A stretch of 64,000 nucleotides of DNA from Lysobacter capsici (GCF_014779555.2 NZ_CP094357.1:3968001-4032000), one strand, 5' to 3'; counted from the first letter of the stretch, positions 8,559 through 17,880 are shown. Numbers and translations: made by a program. Notes: generated by a model from the sequence alone, not told the origin.

Positions 8559-9635
8559 GTGACCCATTCGTCTCTCAGTCCCGCTCCCACCATCTGCCTG
8601 CTGCGCCTGTCGGCGCTCGGCGATGTCACTCACGTCGTGCCGCTGGTGCGGACCTTGCGCGAAGCGCGGCCGCAGGCGGCGATCACCTGGGTGATCGGCA
8701 AGGGCGAACGGCGCCTGCTCGAAGGCCTCGAAGGCGTGCGCTTCGTCGAATACGACAAGAAGAGCGGGCTGGCCGGCATGCGCGCGCTCGGTCGCGAGCT
8801 GCGCGCGCTGGGCCTGGCCGACGGCCGTTTCGAAGCGCTGCTGCAGATGCAGGTCGCCGCGCGCGCCAATCTGCTGTCGGCGTTCGTCCCGGCGCGGCGC
8901 CGGATCGGCTACGACCGCGCGCGTTCCAAGGACCTGCACGGTCTGTTCGTCAACGAACGCATTCCCGATCGCCCCGGCATCCACGTGCTCGACGCGATCG
9001 GCAGCTTCTGCGAGCCGCTGGGCCTGCGCCAGACCCAGGTGGTCTGGGACCTGCCGGTGCCGGCGGAGGCGCGCGAATGGGCGCGTGCGCAGTGGCCGCA
9101 GGACGACGTGCCGACCTTGCTGATTTCGCCGTGCTCCAGCCACACCGTGCGCAACTGGCGCGCCGAGCGCTACGCCGCGGTCGCCGATCACGCCGCGCAG
9201 CGCGGCTGGCGGGTGGTGATGTGCGGCGGCCGCAGCCAGCTCGAACGCGACACCACCGACGCGATCATGGCGGCGATGAGCCATCCGGCGCTGGACCTGG
9301 TCGGCAAGGACACGCTCAAGCAATTGCCGGCGCTGCTCGAACGCGGCCAGCTGCTGATGACCCCGGACTCCGGCCCGATGCACATCGCCAACGCCATGGG
9401 CACCAAGGTGCTCGGCCTGCACGCGGCCAGCAACCCGGCGCGCAGCGGCCCGTACAGCGACCTGCGCTACTGCACCGACCGCTACGACGACGCCGCGCGC
9501 AAGTACCTGGGCAAACCCGCGAGCGAGATCGCCTGGGGCACCAAGATCGAACACGACGGCGTCATGGACCTGATCGGCGTCGACGACGGCATCGCCGCGT
9601 TCGAACGCTACCGCGCCGATCACCCGGGCACCTGA
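8559..9635 (+). CDS. Glycosyltransferase family 9 (heptosyltransferase-like)
   Basis: 358 residues in the ADP-heptose:LPS heptosyltransferase fold. The N-terminus has LLRLSALGDVTHVVPLVRTL and the C-terminal nucleotide-binding half has LMTPDSGPMHIANAMG and GLHAASNPARSGPY, both hallmarks of WaaC/WaaF-type GT-B enzymes. It probably adds a sugar to the LPS core, in keeping with kdkA next door. The start is GTG at 8559. Which heptose position it serves cannot be read from the sequence. Confidence 0.88.
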   Translation: MTHSSLSPAPTICLLRLSALGDVTHVVPLVRTLREARPQAAITWVIGKGERRLLEGLEGVRFVEYDKKSGLAGMRALGRELRALGLADGRFEALLQMQVAARANLLSAFVPARRRIGYDRARSKDLHGLFVNERIPDRPGIHVLDAIGSFCEPLGLRQTQVVWDLPVPAEAREWARAQWPQDDVPTLLISPCSSHTVRNWRAERYAAVADHAAQRGWRVVMCGGRSQLERDTTDAIMAAMSHPALDLVGKDTLKQLPALLERGQLLMTPDSGPMHIANAMGTKVLGLHAASNPARSGPYSDLRYCTDRYDDAARKYLGKPASEIAWGTKIEHDGVMDLIGVDDGIAAFERYRADHPGT

Positions 9636-9661
9636 GCCCAGCACCGACAAGGATCTGTTGC

Positions 9662-10219
9662 ATGACCCCACGTTCCCTCGCCGACCTGCGGGCCGCGCTG
9701 AGCGCCGGCGCGCGCTTCGACTATCTGTGTTTCTGGGGCCATCGGGTCGTGCCCGGCCAGGTCGGCAAGAGCTGCTTCAGCCAGTGGTATCCGGCGTCGT
9801 TCGAGCTCGACGGCCAGCGCTACGCCACCGCCGAGCACTGGATGATGGCCGGCAAGGCGCGGCTGTTCGGCGACGAGGCGATCCACGCGCGGATTGTCGC
9901 CAGCGACGACCCGGCCAAGGTCAAGGCGCTCGGCCGCAAGATCGCCGGCTTCGACGAAGCGCGCTGGGTCGCGCATCGCTACGAGCTGGTGGTGGCCGGC
10001 AATCAGGCCAAGTTCGAACAGAACCCGCGGCTGCGCGGTTTCCTGCTGAACACCGGCGAACAGGTGCTGGTCGAGGCCAGCCCGGTCGATCCGATCTGGG
10101 GCATCGGCCTGGCCGCCGATCATCCCGATGCGACCCGCCCGGAGGCCTGGCAAGGGCTCAACCTGCTGGGTTTCGCCTTGATGGACGTGCGCGAACGCCT
10201 GCGTGCAACGTCCGCATAA
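9662..10219 (+). CDS. NADAR-family protein
   Basis: 185 residues of the NADAR/YbiA type: FWGH near residue 24, SQWYPASFELDG, YATAEHWMMAGKARLF, NQAKFEQNPRLRGFLLNTG and DPIWGIGL. Known members cleave N-glycosidic bonds in riboflavin-pathway intermediates (YbiA/RibX), and others remove ADP-ribose from guanine. Either role is possible. An AAGGA lies eight bases before the ATG. It follows the glycosyltransferase after 26 bases, so co-transcription is likely. Confidence 0.88.
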   Translation: MTPRSLADLRAALSAGARFDYLCFWGHRVVPGQVGKSCFSQWYPASFELDGQRYATAEHWMMAGKARLFGDEAIHARIVASDDPAKVKALGRKIAGFDEARWVAHRYELVVAGNQAKFEQNPRLRGFLLNTGEQVLVEASPVDPIWGIGLAADHPDATRPEAWQGLNLLGFALMDVRERLRATSA

Positions 10220-10255
10220 CACGCTAGTCAACCACTACCAGCCCGCGAGACCGCC

Positions 10256-10837
10256 ATGCCCCTGGGAACGATCGACGACGACTACGGCCCGCCTTCGCCC
10301 GAGTTGAGCCTGCTGCTGCGCCTGCGCGACAGCGGCGACGAGGATTTCAACGACGCGTTGTCGGACCTGGGCTATCGCCTGCTCGCCGCCGACGACGCGC
10401 CGACCCTGCTCCATCCCGACAGCTACCTCAGTGAAGCCGAGCGCGCCGATCCCTCGATCGCGGCCAACATCGTCGCGATCGACGAAGTCTGCGCGCGGAT
10501 CAGCTTCTTCGCCGAAGACGACCAGAGCAATCTGTTCGGCTATTGGCACGGCCCCGAACGCACCGCGCTGGCCGCCGCGCCGATCGTCAAGTTCGACAAC
10601 GAAGGCCAGTTCGCGTTGCTGCAAGGCCGCGGCCTGATCGAAGCGCTGATCGGCGACCGCGTGTTCGACGACGACGAAGCCTTCGCCGAGCACGCGCAAT
10701 GTTTCCAGCACCTGGGCTTCGCCGTCGCCGCGCGCAACTGGCACGAACTGGCCGACCCGGACGCCGCCAGCGATCCGGCGCAATGCCACGAAGCCGGCTA
10801 CGAACGCGCCCTGCCCGGTTTCCAATCGCCGCGGTGA
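10256..10837 (+). CDS. Acidic unknown protein, possibly SMI1/KNR4 (SUKH)-like
   Basis: 193 residues, strongly acidic. The middle segment (RISFFAEDDQSNLFGYWHG, then APIVKFDNEGQFALLQG) looks like the SMI1/KNR4/SUKH fold, whose members include immunity proteins of contact-dependent toxins, but I see no toxin gene nearby. There is no signal peptide or membrane segment. It begins 36 bases after the NADAR gene on the same strand. The family call is tentative. Confidence 0.65.
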   Translation: MPLGTIDDDYGPPSPELSLLLRLRDSGDEDFNDALSDLGYRLLAADDAPTLLHPDSYLSEAERADPSIAANIVAIDEVCARISFFAEDDQSNLFGYWHGPERTALAAAPIVKFDNEGQFALLQGRGLIEALIGDRVFDDDEAFAEHAQCFQHLGFAVAARNWHELADPDAASDPAQCHEAGYERALPGFQSPR

Positions 10838-10877
10838 TCGACGACAGCCGTCAGGTCACCCGGCCCGGCCGGCGCGA

Positions 10878-11282
10878 TCAGAACGCGCCGGTGCCGTAGT
10901 CCTGGTAGGACTTCTCTTCGACATAGGTCGAGCCCAGCGCCAGGTTGATCTCTTTCTTGACCCGCGCGCGCACGTCGTTCTCGACGTAGACCGAACGCGC
11001 CAGGGCGATGAATTCGGCGTCGAAGGCCTGGGCCTTCTCCTTGATCCGGATATCGTCCTCGATCACCCACAGGCGCTCGTTGACCGCCTTGAGCTCGGCG
11101 CGCAGGCGTCCGATGTCGCCGCCGGCGGCCGGATGGGCCATCCAGGTCTGTTCCAGCGCGCTCAGTTCCGCGCGGACATTGGCCAGCTTGGCCTCGTCGC
11201 TCATGCGCTCGGACTTGATCTGCAGGATCGAGATCTTGTCCAGCAGTTCGCCAAAGGACACCGGGACCAGGATTTCGGACAT
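10878..11282 (-). CDS. DUF6165-type protein
   Basis: 134 residues, largely helical: VPVSFGELLDKISILQIKSERM, then a coiled-coil-like region (LANVRAELSALEQTW, LRAELKAVNERLWVIEDDIRIKEK) and FIALARSVYVENDVRARVKKEINL. I recall this pattern as DUF6165, often found near polysaccharide genes; its function is unknown. I chose the ATG at 11282 (MSEILVPVS) over longer upstream openings whose residues are low-complexity Pro/Gly/Arg. Confidence 0.75.
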   Translation of the reverse strand: MSEILVPVSFGELLDKISILQIKSERMSDEAKLANVRAELSALEQTWMAHPAAGGDIGRLRAELKAVNERLWVIEDDIRIKEKAQAFDAEFIALARSVYVENDVRARVKKEINLALGSTYVEEKSYQDYGTGAF

Positions 11283-11465
11283 GGGACGCCGCCGTTTGCT
11301 AATCAGGGGGCCGCTTAGTGTAGCCCCGCCGGGCGCCCGAGCCGACGCCCCCGGGCCGGGCGGCACGGGGCCGGATGCGTGCCCCACGGGCCCGGATCGA
11401 TCCGATGCGCGAGAAACCTTGTCGGCGGTCGCGACTATCCGTATCATTCGCGGCTCACTGCACCC

Positions 11466-11556
<91 letters not shown>

Positions 11557-11570
11557 GATACGCACGACAT

Positions 11571-11595
11571 GGGCCCTTCGGGGCCCTTGTTGTTT
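11571..11595 (+). terminator. Terminator after tRNA-Ser
   Basis: GGGCCC-TTCG-GGGCCC hairpin followed by TTGTTGTTTT, 15 bases after the tRNA end. From here to 12100 (about 505 bp) I see no credible gene, only frames with random-looking translation. Confidence 0.8.
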
Positions 11596-12100
11596 TGGGG
11601 CCTTCGCGCTTGGGCCCGGCATGGTTCGGGCCTGGGCGATCGCGCTGTTTCGGCGCCGACGGCGGCAGCCACTTTGCGCGCCGTGGCGGTTGGCTGCGCC
11701 GCGACGCGGGCCGCGGCGACCCGATCGGCATCGCGCTGTTGCGCCGAGCACTCACGTCGGCTGCATTCGTTGCGCATATCGGCTGCACTTTTCGGCGGAC
11801 TTCGCGCAGATCCACCGTTCGGCGTCCACCGCTTTCGCTCACGCTTCACGCCTGGTTTGGTCGCGCTGAGCCAGGCTCGAGATCCGACTTGCGCCACCAT
11901 GCAGGGCAAATGCCGCGGCCGGCCTCGCGCCGACGCCTTGCCAGGCGGGGTTCCACCGATCCGGTACACACGCGGTCTTCATCGAATCTCGGGCATGAAG
12001 CCGTGCAGGGATCACGCTTTCTTGTCACCAGGCCGTTGTGCCGCGATGATTCCGTTACTGCAATGGCAACCCCGACGAAGCGAATGGCATTGACCGGCAG

Positions 12101-12805
12101 ATGATCGAATTCGGACACCTCACGCACGTCGGCTTGCGCCGCGAACTCAACGAAGACACCTATTACGGTGACAGCGAACTCGGCCTGTGGCTGGTCGCCG
12201 ACGGCATGGGCGGACACGAATACGGCGAGGTCGCCAGCGCATTGGCGCGCGAGTCGATCGTGCGCGAGGTCCGCAACGGCACCGGTCTGGCCCAGGCCAT
12301 CCGCATCGCCGACGAAGAGATCATCCGCACCTCGCGCCGGCGCAACGACGCCCTGCCGATGGGCACCACCGTGGTCGCCGCGCGCATCAACGGCAACCGC
12401 TTCGAGGTGGCCTGGGTCGGCGACAGCCGGGTGTATCTGTGGCGCGACGGGCATCTGGCCCAGTTGTCGCAGGACCACAGCTATGTGCAGGAGCTGATCG
12501 CCAACGGCGCGATCACCCACGAACAGGCGCGCAGCCATCCGCATCGCAACGTGGTCACCCAGGCGCTGGGCGTGACCGATCCGCGCAACCTCAATGTCGA
12601 GACCATGACCGGCGAACTGCGTCCGGGCATGCAGTTGCTGTTGTGCAGCGACGGGCTGACCGAGGAAGTCGACGACCGCAGCATCGCCCGGGTGTTGGCG
12701 CACAACGACTGCAGCGCGCAGGAATGCGTGGATTCGCTGGTCGCCGCGGCGCTGGATGGCGGCGGCTCGGACAATGTCACGGTGGTGTTGGTGCGCAGCC
12801 ATTGA
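12101..12805 (+). CDS. PP2C-family protein serine/threonine phosphatase
   Basis: 234 residues covering the PP2C motifs in order: LNEDTYYG, VADGMGGHEYGE, MGTTVVAA, WVGDSRVYLW, LLCSDGLTEEVDD and GSDNVTVVLV. The aspartates of DGMGG, SDG and GSDN bind the two Mn/Mg ions. It is a soluble, stand-alone Stp1-like phosphatase that would dephosphorylate Ser/Thr-phosphorylated proteins. No partner kinase is adjacent in the window. Confidence 0.93.
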   Translation: MIEFGHLTHVGLRRELNEDTYYGDSELGLWLVADGMGGHEYGEVASALARESIVREVRNGTGLAQAIRIADEEIIRTSRRRNDALPMGTTVVAARINGNRFEVAWVGDSRVYLWRDGHLAQLSQDHSYVQELIANGAITHEQARSHPHRNVVTQALGVTDPRNLNVETMTGELRPGMQLLLCSDGLTEEVDDRSIARVLAHNDCSAQECVDSLVAAALDGGGSDNVTVVLVRSH

Positions 12806-12938
12806 GGCTGGGTGGCGGCGGAGAAATTTAGACGGGTTTATCTTCGTCTAAATTTTTCCAGCGAAATTGTTTCCACGGATATCCGAGCTTTTGCGCCTCG
12901 CCGGCACGTGGCGTTGTTTGCGCGTTAGTTGCGGATTC

Positions 12939-13021
12939 GCGGTCGCGGCTTGCGCCGCTCCTACAGGTAGCCAACGAAGCTTCGACCGCCCCCTGTAGGA
13001 GCGGCGCAAGCCGCGACCGCG
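12939..13021. repeat. Inverted pair of REP-like elements
   Basis: GCGGTCGCGGCTTGCGCC (continuing GCTCCTACAG) at 12939 is repeated as its reverse complement ending at 13021, with a ~24-base loop. This is the commonest dispersed repeat in the window; others are near 20761, 20879, 39901, 39970, 40612 and 51425. Being between two convergent genes, it could fold in the transcript and protect or end mRNAs. Confidence 0.9.
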
Positions 13022-13084
13022 CCAACACGACGGCCGGCGCAACCCACCCATCGAACCGCCGAACGCCCGCCGCGATCGCGCGAC

Positions 13085-13816
13085 TTACGCCTCGGCCACC
13101 ACCGCCGGAGGATCGAACGCATCCCACACGCACTTGCCGGCCTTCTTGCGCAGCTTTTCCAACCGCGCCTGATGCGCGGCGAATTCGTCGGCGAGCACGA
13201 TCACCCGCGGGCGCACCGCGGTCGGGTCGATCTGGAAACTCGCCGGGCTCTGCTGCGCGGCGATCGCGGCCGGATCGCCGAAGCCGATCTCTTCCTGGCC
13301 CGAGGTCAGGCCGATGTAGACCTCGCCCAGCAACTGGGCGTCGAGCAGCGCGCCGTGCAGCTGTCGGTGCGAATTGTCCACGCCCAGGCGTTTGCACAAC
13401 GCGTCCAGCGAATTGCGCTGACCGGGATAGCGCTGGCGTGCGAGCAGCAGCGAGTCTTCGATGTTGGGAACGTGGTCGGCCAACTTGCCGTACTGCGGGC
13501 CGCAGATCGACAGCTCGTTGTTGAGGAAGCCCACGTCGAAGGCCGCGTTGTGGATGATCAGCTCGGCGCCCTTGATGAATTCGAGGAATTCATCGACCAC
13601 CTGCTCCATCGTCGGCTCGTTGGCCAGACGCTCCAGCGACAGGCCGGTGACTTCCTGCGCGCCGGCCTCGAAATCGCAATCGGGCTTGATGTACTGGTGG
13701 TAGGTGCGACCGCTCGGGCGGCGCTCGACGAATTCGACGCAGCCGATTTCGACCACGCGGTTGCCGCGTTCCCAGCTCAGGCCGGTGGTTTCGGTATCTA
13801 GGATGATTTGACGCAT
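13085..13816 (-). CDS. dnaQ: DNA polymerase III epsilon subunit
   Basis: 243 residues, the usual length. The DEDDh exonuclease motifs are ILDTETTG (D7, E9), HNAAFDVGFLN (ExoII) and LHGALLDAQLL (ExoIII). It proofreads within the replicative polymerase core. It sits downstream of rnhA on the same strand; in E. coli dnaQ and rnhA are divergent neighbours. Confidence 0.95.
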   Translation of the reverse strand: MRQIILDTETTGLSWERGNRVVEIGCVEFVERRPSGRTYHQYIKPDCDFEAGAQEVTGLSLERLANEPTMEQVVDEFLEFIKGAELIIHNAAFDVGFLNNELSICGPQYGKLADHVPNIEDSLLLARQRYPGQRNSLDALCKRLGVDNSHRQLHGALLDAQLLGEVYIGLTSGQEEIGFGDPAAIAAQQSPASFQIDPTAVRPRVIVLADEFAAHQARLEKLRKKAGKCVWDAFDPPAVVAEA

Positions 13817-13839
13817 TTTCCGATTGTCTCAAAAAGCTA

Positions 13840-13997
13840 GGAACGAGTTCAGAGGAGTGAGGAGTGAGTAGAGCCGCGGGGGCTGACACTCACTCTTCTG
13901 CACTCACTTGTGGTCCGGCTCGAGGCCGAAGAGCAGTGAGAAGTGAGTGGAGCCGCGGGGACTGGTACTCACTCTTCACTCCTCTCCACTCACTTCT
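13840..13997. repeat. Duplicated GAGTGA-rich block
   Basis: Two related segments (about 13854-13912 and 13934-13997) each read GTGAGT(A/G)GAGCCGCGGGG then CT(G/T)(A/G)C or GGTACTCACTCTT. Each is flanked by GGAGTGAG/CTCACTCC, so they can fold as hairpins. It fills the dnaQ-rnhA gap. A similar CACTCCTCTCCACTCACT string occurs near 57810-57830. Confidence 0.75.
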
Positions 13998-14000
13998 GGC

Positions 14001-14471
14001 TTAGGGCCGATAGGCCCTGAGCCGCTCCGCCTGGACGCGCGCCAGCACGTCGACGCGTTCGTTCTCGGGTTGGCCGGAGTGGCCCTTGACCCACTTCCAG
14101 TCGATCGAATGGCGCAGGCTCGCGGCGTGCAGGCGTTCCCACAGGTCGCGGTTCTTGACCGGGTCGCCGCCGGCGGTTTTCCAGCCGCGCCGGACCCAGT
14201 TGCTCATCCACTCGGTGATGCCCTTGCGCACGTACTGCGAATCGGTGGTCAGCACGATCTTGCACGGCTCGCTGAGCGCTTCCAGGCCCATGATCGCGCC
14301 CATCAGCTCCATGCGGTTGTTGGTGGTGTCGGGCTCGCCGCCGGACAACTCGCGCTCGTGGCCCTTGTAGCGCAGCAGCGCGGCCCAGCCGCCGGGGCCG
14401 GGATTGCCGAGGCAGGCGCCGTCGGTGTGGATGCTTACGGTTTTATCGAGCTCGGAGGTGGTTTGGCTCAC
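14001..14471 (-). CDS. rnhA: Ribonuclease HI
   Basis: 156 residues (E. coli has 155). The four catalytic acids are D17 ([14 protein letters not shown]), E55 (NNRMELMGA), D77 (LTTDSQYV) and D141 (NERVDVLA). It removes RNA from RNA:DNA hybrids. I chose the GTG at 14471 for length and N-terminal match; a longer ATG opening at 14534 adds residues with no similarity. Gene order rnhA-dnaQ with the yafS-like gene upstream is conserved in gammaproteobacteria. Confidence 0.95.
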   Translation of the reverse strand: MSQTTSELDKTVSIHTDGACLGNPGPGGWAALLRYKGHERELSGGEPDTTNNRMELMGAIMGLEALSEPCKIVLTTDSQYVRKGITEWMSNWVRRGWKTAGGDPVKNRDLWERLHAASLRHSIDWKWVKGHSGQPENERVDVLARVQAERLRAYRP

Positions 14472-14502
14472 GCAACAGCTACTCGCTTTCGACGGCCGAG
14501 CA

Positions 14503-15357
14503 TTATCGCTGTTGCGCACCGCCACGGGTCGCATCGGATCGGTCCGGAGCGATCCGCGCGATTCGGGCCACGGCCGCAGCGTCGTTGCGATCGGTCGCGG
14601 ATGGGACGGATGCGCCCCGACGGGCGTCGCCGCGCCCGCTGTCGACCCGGCCGCTCTGGGCGGCCTGCGGCAGACCGGCGTTCGCCAGCCCGGCCTGGCC
14701 CAGCCCGGTCTGCCAGCGCAGTTGCTGCAGCCGGCCCGGCGGAATCGCGGCGTGCACGCGCTTGGTCAGGGTCAGGGCGACCCCGGCGCGCAGCACATCG
14801 GCCGCGCCGACCCCGGCCTCGCCGTGCGCGACCCGCCAGCGCGGCCCGAGCCACTGCAGGCTGACCGGGTCGGCGGCGAAGCCCGAGGCGCGCAGCATGG
14901 TCTGCCAGTGGCCGGCGTCGCGCGCGTGCAGGCCGCTGCCGGCCCAACGCAGGCGGTACGGGCTCCACGGGTTGAGGGTGGCCAGCCACAGCCGCCCGCC
15001 CGGGGCGAGGATGCGCGCGCATTCGCTGAGCAGCGGCGCGCAGTCGACGCCGTCGTCGAACACGTGCTGCAGCAGCACCGCGCCGAAGGCCTCGCTGGCC
15101 AGCGGCAGCGGCAACCGGCAGCGCACCGCGCCGTCGAAGCCGTCGGCGCTGCGCCGCAATGCCACCCCGCGGCCCAGCGGCGGCGAGGCCGCGGCGACCC
15201 CGAACCAGGCCCACGGCAGGCTCGGGCTGGCCGCGAGCACCCGCGCCATCGATGCCGACTCGACGTCGAGCAGACCGTGGCCGGGCACCTCGCCGAACCA
15301 GGCCAGGGCCGGGTCGGGTTCGCGATCGGGTTGACGGCCGTGGGACAGGGCGGGCAT
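14503..15357 (-). CDS. YafS-like class I SAM methyltransferase
   Basis: About 284 residues. The methyltransferase core shows [18 protein letters not shown], then [29 protein letters not shown], which is the post-motif region of class I SAM-dependent enzymes. The position between gloB and rnhA is the place of E. coli yafS, so it is probably its counterpart; the substrate is unknown. The C-terminus is arginine- and alanine-rich. I prefer the ATG at 15357 (MPALSHGRQ), since earlier starts read through a low-complexity tract. Confidence 0.85.
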   Translation of the reverse strand: MPALSHGRQPDREPDPALAWFGEVPGHGLLDVESASMARVLAASPSLPWAWFGVAAASPPLGRGVALRRSADGFDGAVRCRLPLPLASEAFGAVLLQHVFDDGVDCAPLLSECARILAPGGRLWLATLNPWSPYRLRWAGSGLHARDAGHWQTMLRASGFAADPVSLQWLGPRWRVAHGEAGVGAADVLRAGVALTLTKRVHAAIPPGRLQQLRWQTGLGQAGLANAGLPQAAQSGRVDSGRGDARRGASVPSATDRNDAAAVARIARIAPDRSDATRGGAQQR

Positions 15358-15364
15358 GGTCGCG

Positions 15365-15412
15365 TCTCGGTGGGGCCGGGATTTGGGATTGGGGATTCGG
15401 GATTCGGCGCAG
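15365..15412 (+). repeat. G-rich GGGATT-type tract
   Basis: In the divergent gap between the methyltransferase and gloB the plus strand has runs GGGG, GGG, GGG, GGGG and GGG separated by ATTT, ATT or ATTC, matching a G-quadruplex rule. It lies a few bases upstream of the methyltransferase start. Confidence 0.7.
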
Positions 15413-15604
15413 CCACGGCGGCGCCCGCGGTCCCGATCTCGGTTCCGATTGCGCGGCCCCGAAGGTTTACCAAGGAAGCTCGGTACGGCCCAGGATGGCA
15501 TGGGTCCGCGACGCCCCGACTGTGCGCCCGTGGCGCCGGTCAGGCAAGCCGAGCGCCCCCGCCCACCGCGACGGCTCCGGCCGCGCGCCGCCAGGAGTCC
15601 GACG

Positions 15605-16405
15605 ATGCGGTTGCTCGCCCTGCCCGCCCTCAGCGACAACTACATCTGGGCCCTGTCGGGCGACGACGAATCGGCCCTGATCGTCGACCCCGGCGACGCC
15701 GCGCCGGTGCTGGCCGCGGCCGCGCACGGGCTGCGCCCGGTCGGGATCCTGCTGACCCACCACCACGACGACCACATCGGCGGCACCCCGGCGCTGCGCG
15801 AGCGCTGGCCCGACATCCCGGTGTTCGCCCCGGACGACGAACGCATCGCCAGCGCCACCGCGCGGGTCGGCGACGGCACCCGCCTGCACGTGGACGGCTG
15901 GAGCCTGACCGCCCTGGCCGTGCCCGGCCACACCCGCAGCCACGTCGCCTACTACATGGAACAAGACCATCTCGAGCGCGGCGGCCGCGCCACCGACCGG
16001 ATCGTGTTCAGCGGCGACACCTTGTTCAGCCTGGGCTGTGGCCGCCTGTTCGAAGGTACGCCCGCCCAGATGCTGGTCTCGCTGACCCGGCTGGCCGCGC
16101 TGCCGGACGACACCCGGGTCTGCTGCGGCCACGAATACACCTTGTCCAACGCGGCCTTCGCCAGCGTGGTCGAACCCGCCAATCCCGCGCTGCGGCGCCG
16201 AATCGAACAGGCCCAGGCCATGCGCAACGCCGGACGTCCCTCCCTTCCCAGCTCGATCGGCGACGAACGCGCGACCAACCCGTTCCTGCGCACCCGCGAA
16301 CCGGCGGTGATCGCCGCGATCGCCGCCCGGCTGGGCCGCGCGCCGGCCGACGAGACCGAAACCTTCGCCGAATTGCGGCGCTGGAAGGACGGGTTCCGCG
16401 CGTGA
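15605..16405 (+). CDS. gloB: Hydroxyacylglutathione hydrolase (glyoxalase II)
   Basis: 266 residues. The metal-binding THHHDDHIGG is at 51-60, followed by GHTRSHVAYY, FSGDTLFSLGCGRLFEG and CCGHEYTLSNAAFA, and the C-terminal half has the glyoxalase II helical domain with FLRTREPAV. It hydrolyses S-lactoylglutathione to lactate and glutathione in methylglyoxal detoxification. Its stop overlaps the mltD GTG (GTGA), so the two are coupled. Confidence 0.95.
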   Translation: MRLLALPALSDNYIWALSGDDESALIVDPGDAAPVLAAAAHGLRPVGILLTHHHDDHIGGTPALRERWPDIPVFAPDDERIASATARVGDGTRLHVDGWSLTALAVPGHTRSHVAYYMEQDHLERGGRATDRIVFSGDTLFSLGCGRLFEGTPAQMLVSLTRLAALPDDTRVCCGHEYTLSNAAFASVVEPANPALRRRIEQAQAMRNAGRPSLPSSIGDERATNPFLRTREPAVIAAIAARLGRAPADETETFAELRRWKDGFRA

Positions 16406-17808
16406 GACGCGGCGACGCCCGCGTTCGCATCCCTGCGCGCCGGCCGCTGCGCCTGGCGCTGGCGGCCTGCCTGGGCCTGAGCGCGGCGCTGTCGGCGCCG
16501 GCGATCGCCGCCGACGCGGCGCAACTGGCGGTCGCCGCGCCCGACCCGGGCACCGGCCCGAGTCGCAACGGCCGCGAGATCTACCAGCGCTTCCGCGACG
16601 GCCTGGCCGACAAGACCTGCGAACCCGGGGTCAGCAGCCGCTGGCGTCAGCACTTCTCGACCGCGCCCAAGCGCCTGGCCTCGCGCGAGGACGACCTGCT
16701 GCCGCTGTTCGGCTACGTCGTCGACGCGCTGCGCGAAGCGCACCTGCCGACCGAGTACGCGCTGATCCCGTTCGTCGAGAGCGGCTACAAGCCCGGCGCG
16801 CGCAGCCCCTCCGGCCCGGCCGGCTTGTGGCAGATGATCGCGATGACCGCGCGCAACCACCGCGTGCCGATGCGCGAGGGCTACGACGGGCGCCTGTCGC
16901 CGGTCGAATCGACCCAGGCCGCGGTGCGTTATCTGAAAACCCTGCACGGCATGTTCGGCGGCGACTGGCGGTTGACCGTGATGGCCTACAACGCCGGCGA
17001 GTACCGCGTGCTTAACGCGGTCAAGCGCAGCGGCCTGAGCATCGCCGACGTGCGCCACGATCAATTGACCGGCCTGTCCGACATCACCACGGCCTATGTG
17101 CGCAAACTGCACGCGCTGTCGTGCCTGATGGAGCAGGCCGACGACCGCGAGGAATGGCTCAGCGCGCTCGATCGCCCGGTGCCGCGGCTGGCCGCGGTGA
17201 CGGTGCCGGCCGAGATCGACAGCATCGGCGAATGGGCCGCGCGCACCGACCAGGACCTGTCGCAGATCAAGCGCCTCAACCCGGTATTCGGCGACGGCCG
17301 CATCGCCCGCAGCGCCGGCAAGCGCGCGCCGCTGCTGGCGGTGGCGGCCAGTGCGATCGGCGCGCCGGGCGTGAGCGCGGCGGATATCGATCTGGCGGCT
17401 GTCGACCCGGCCAGCGTCGACAACGCAGGCGGCGACCGGCCGAGCGCGCCCGTCGCCAGCGGTTCGAGCAGTGCTTCGACCGCGATCACGAGCACGCGTG
17501 GATCGGTCGAGGCGTCGGAGCGTCCGGTGACGGGCGATCGGGTTGAACCTGCGGCCAAGGGTCGCGACCGGGTTACGCGCGGCGACGATGGCAAGCGCGC
17601 TGGCGAAAAATCCGTCGCCGATACAGGCTCGGCGAAAGCGCAGGCGCGTCGCCACACCGTCGGCCGCGGCGACAACGCCTGGACCATCGCCAAGCGCTAT
17701 CGCATCCGCGTCGCCGATCTGCTCGAACGCAACGGCTTGGCCGCCAATGCCGTGCTCAAGCCGGGGCAGGCGCTGTTGATCGATGCGGGCAAGCCGGCGG
17801 GTAAATAG
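16402..17808 (+). CDS. mltD: Membrane-bound lytic murein transglycosylase D
   Basis: 468 residues. A signal peptide (LRLALAACLGLSAALSAPAIAA) is followed by the SLT domain with catalytic Glu126 (FVESGYKP) and SGPAGLWQMIAMTARN, MAYNAGEYRV. A Ser/Ala/Arg-rich linker leads to a single C-terminal LysM (HTVGRGDNAWTIAKRY..LKPGQALLI) where E. coli MltD has two. It cleaves peptidoglycan glycan strands with 1,6-anhydro ends. The GTG start overlaps the gloB stop. Confidence 0.92.
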   Translation: MRRGDARVRIPARRPLRLALAACLGLSAALSAPAIAADAAQLAVAAPDPGTGPSRNGREIYQRFRDGLADKTCEPGVSSRWRQHFSTAPKRLASREDDLLPLFGYVVDALREAHLPTEYALIPFVESGYKPGARSPSGPAGLWQMIAMTARNHRVPMREGYDGRLSPVESTQAAVRYLKTLHGMFGGDWRLTVMAYNAGEYRVLNAVKRSGLSIADVRHDQLTGLSDITTAYVRKLHALSCLMEQADDREEWLSALDRPVPRLAAVTVPAEIDSIGEWAARTDQDLSQIKRLNPVFGDGRIARSAGKRAPLLAVAASAIGAPGVSAADIDLAAVDPASVDNAGGDRPSAPVASGSSSASTAITSTRGSVEASERPVTGDRVEPAAKGRDRVTRGDDGKRAGEKSVADTGSAKAQARRHTVGRGDNAWTIAKRYRIRVADLLERNGLAANAVLKPGQALLIDAGKPAGK

Positions 17809-17880
17809 TCGCTCGCATGGATCGGTGATCTGCGATGCCTTCGGCATCCCTCACCCCTGCCATCAACGCCTCGCCGTACT

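Noticed and set aside
6836-10219. 1127-residue plus-strand open frame
   Set aside because: It runs antisense through moaA, the hydrolase and kdkA and out of frame through the glycosyltransferase; only its last 185 residues (NADAR) form a real gene.
12939-13021. CRISPR-like reading of the facing repeats
   Set aside because: Only two facing copies, no regularly spaced direct repeats and no cas gene anywhere in the window.
14404-17808. 1134-residue plus-strand open frame
   Set aside because: Its first part is antisense to the methyltransferase and out of frame in gloB; only the part from 16402 is real (mltD).
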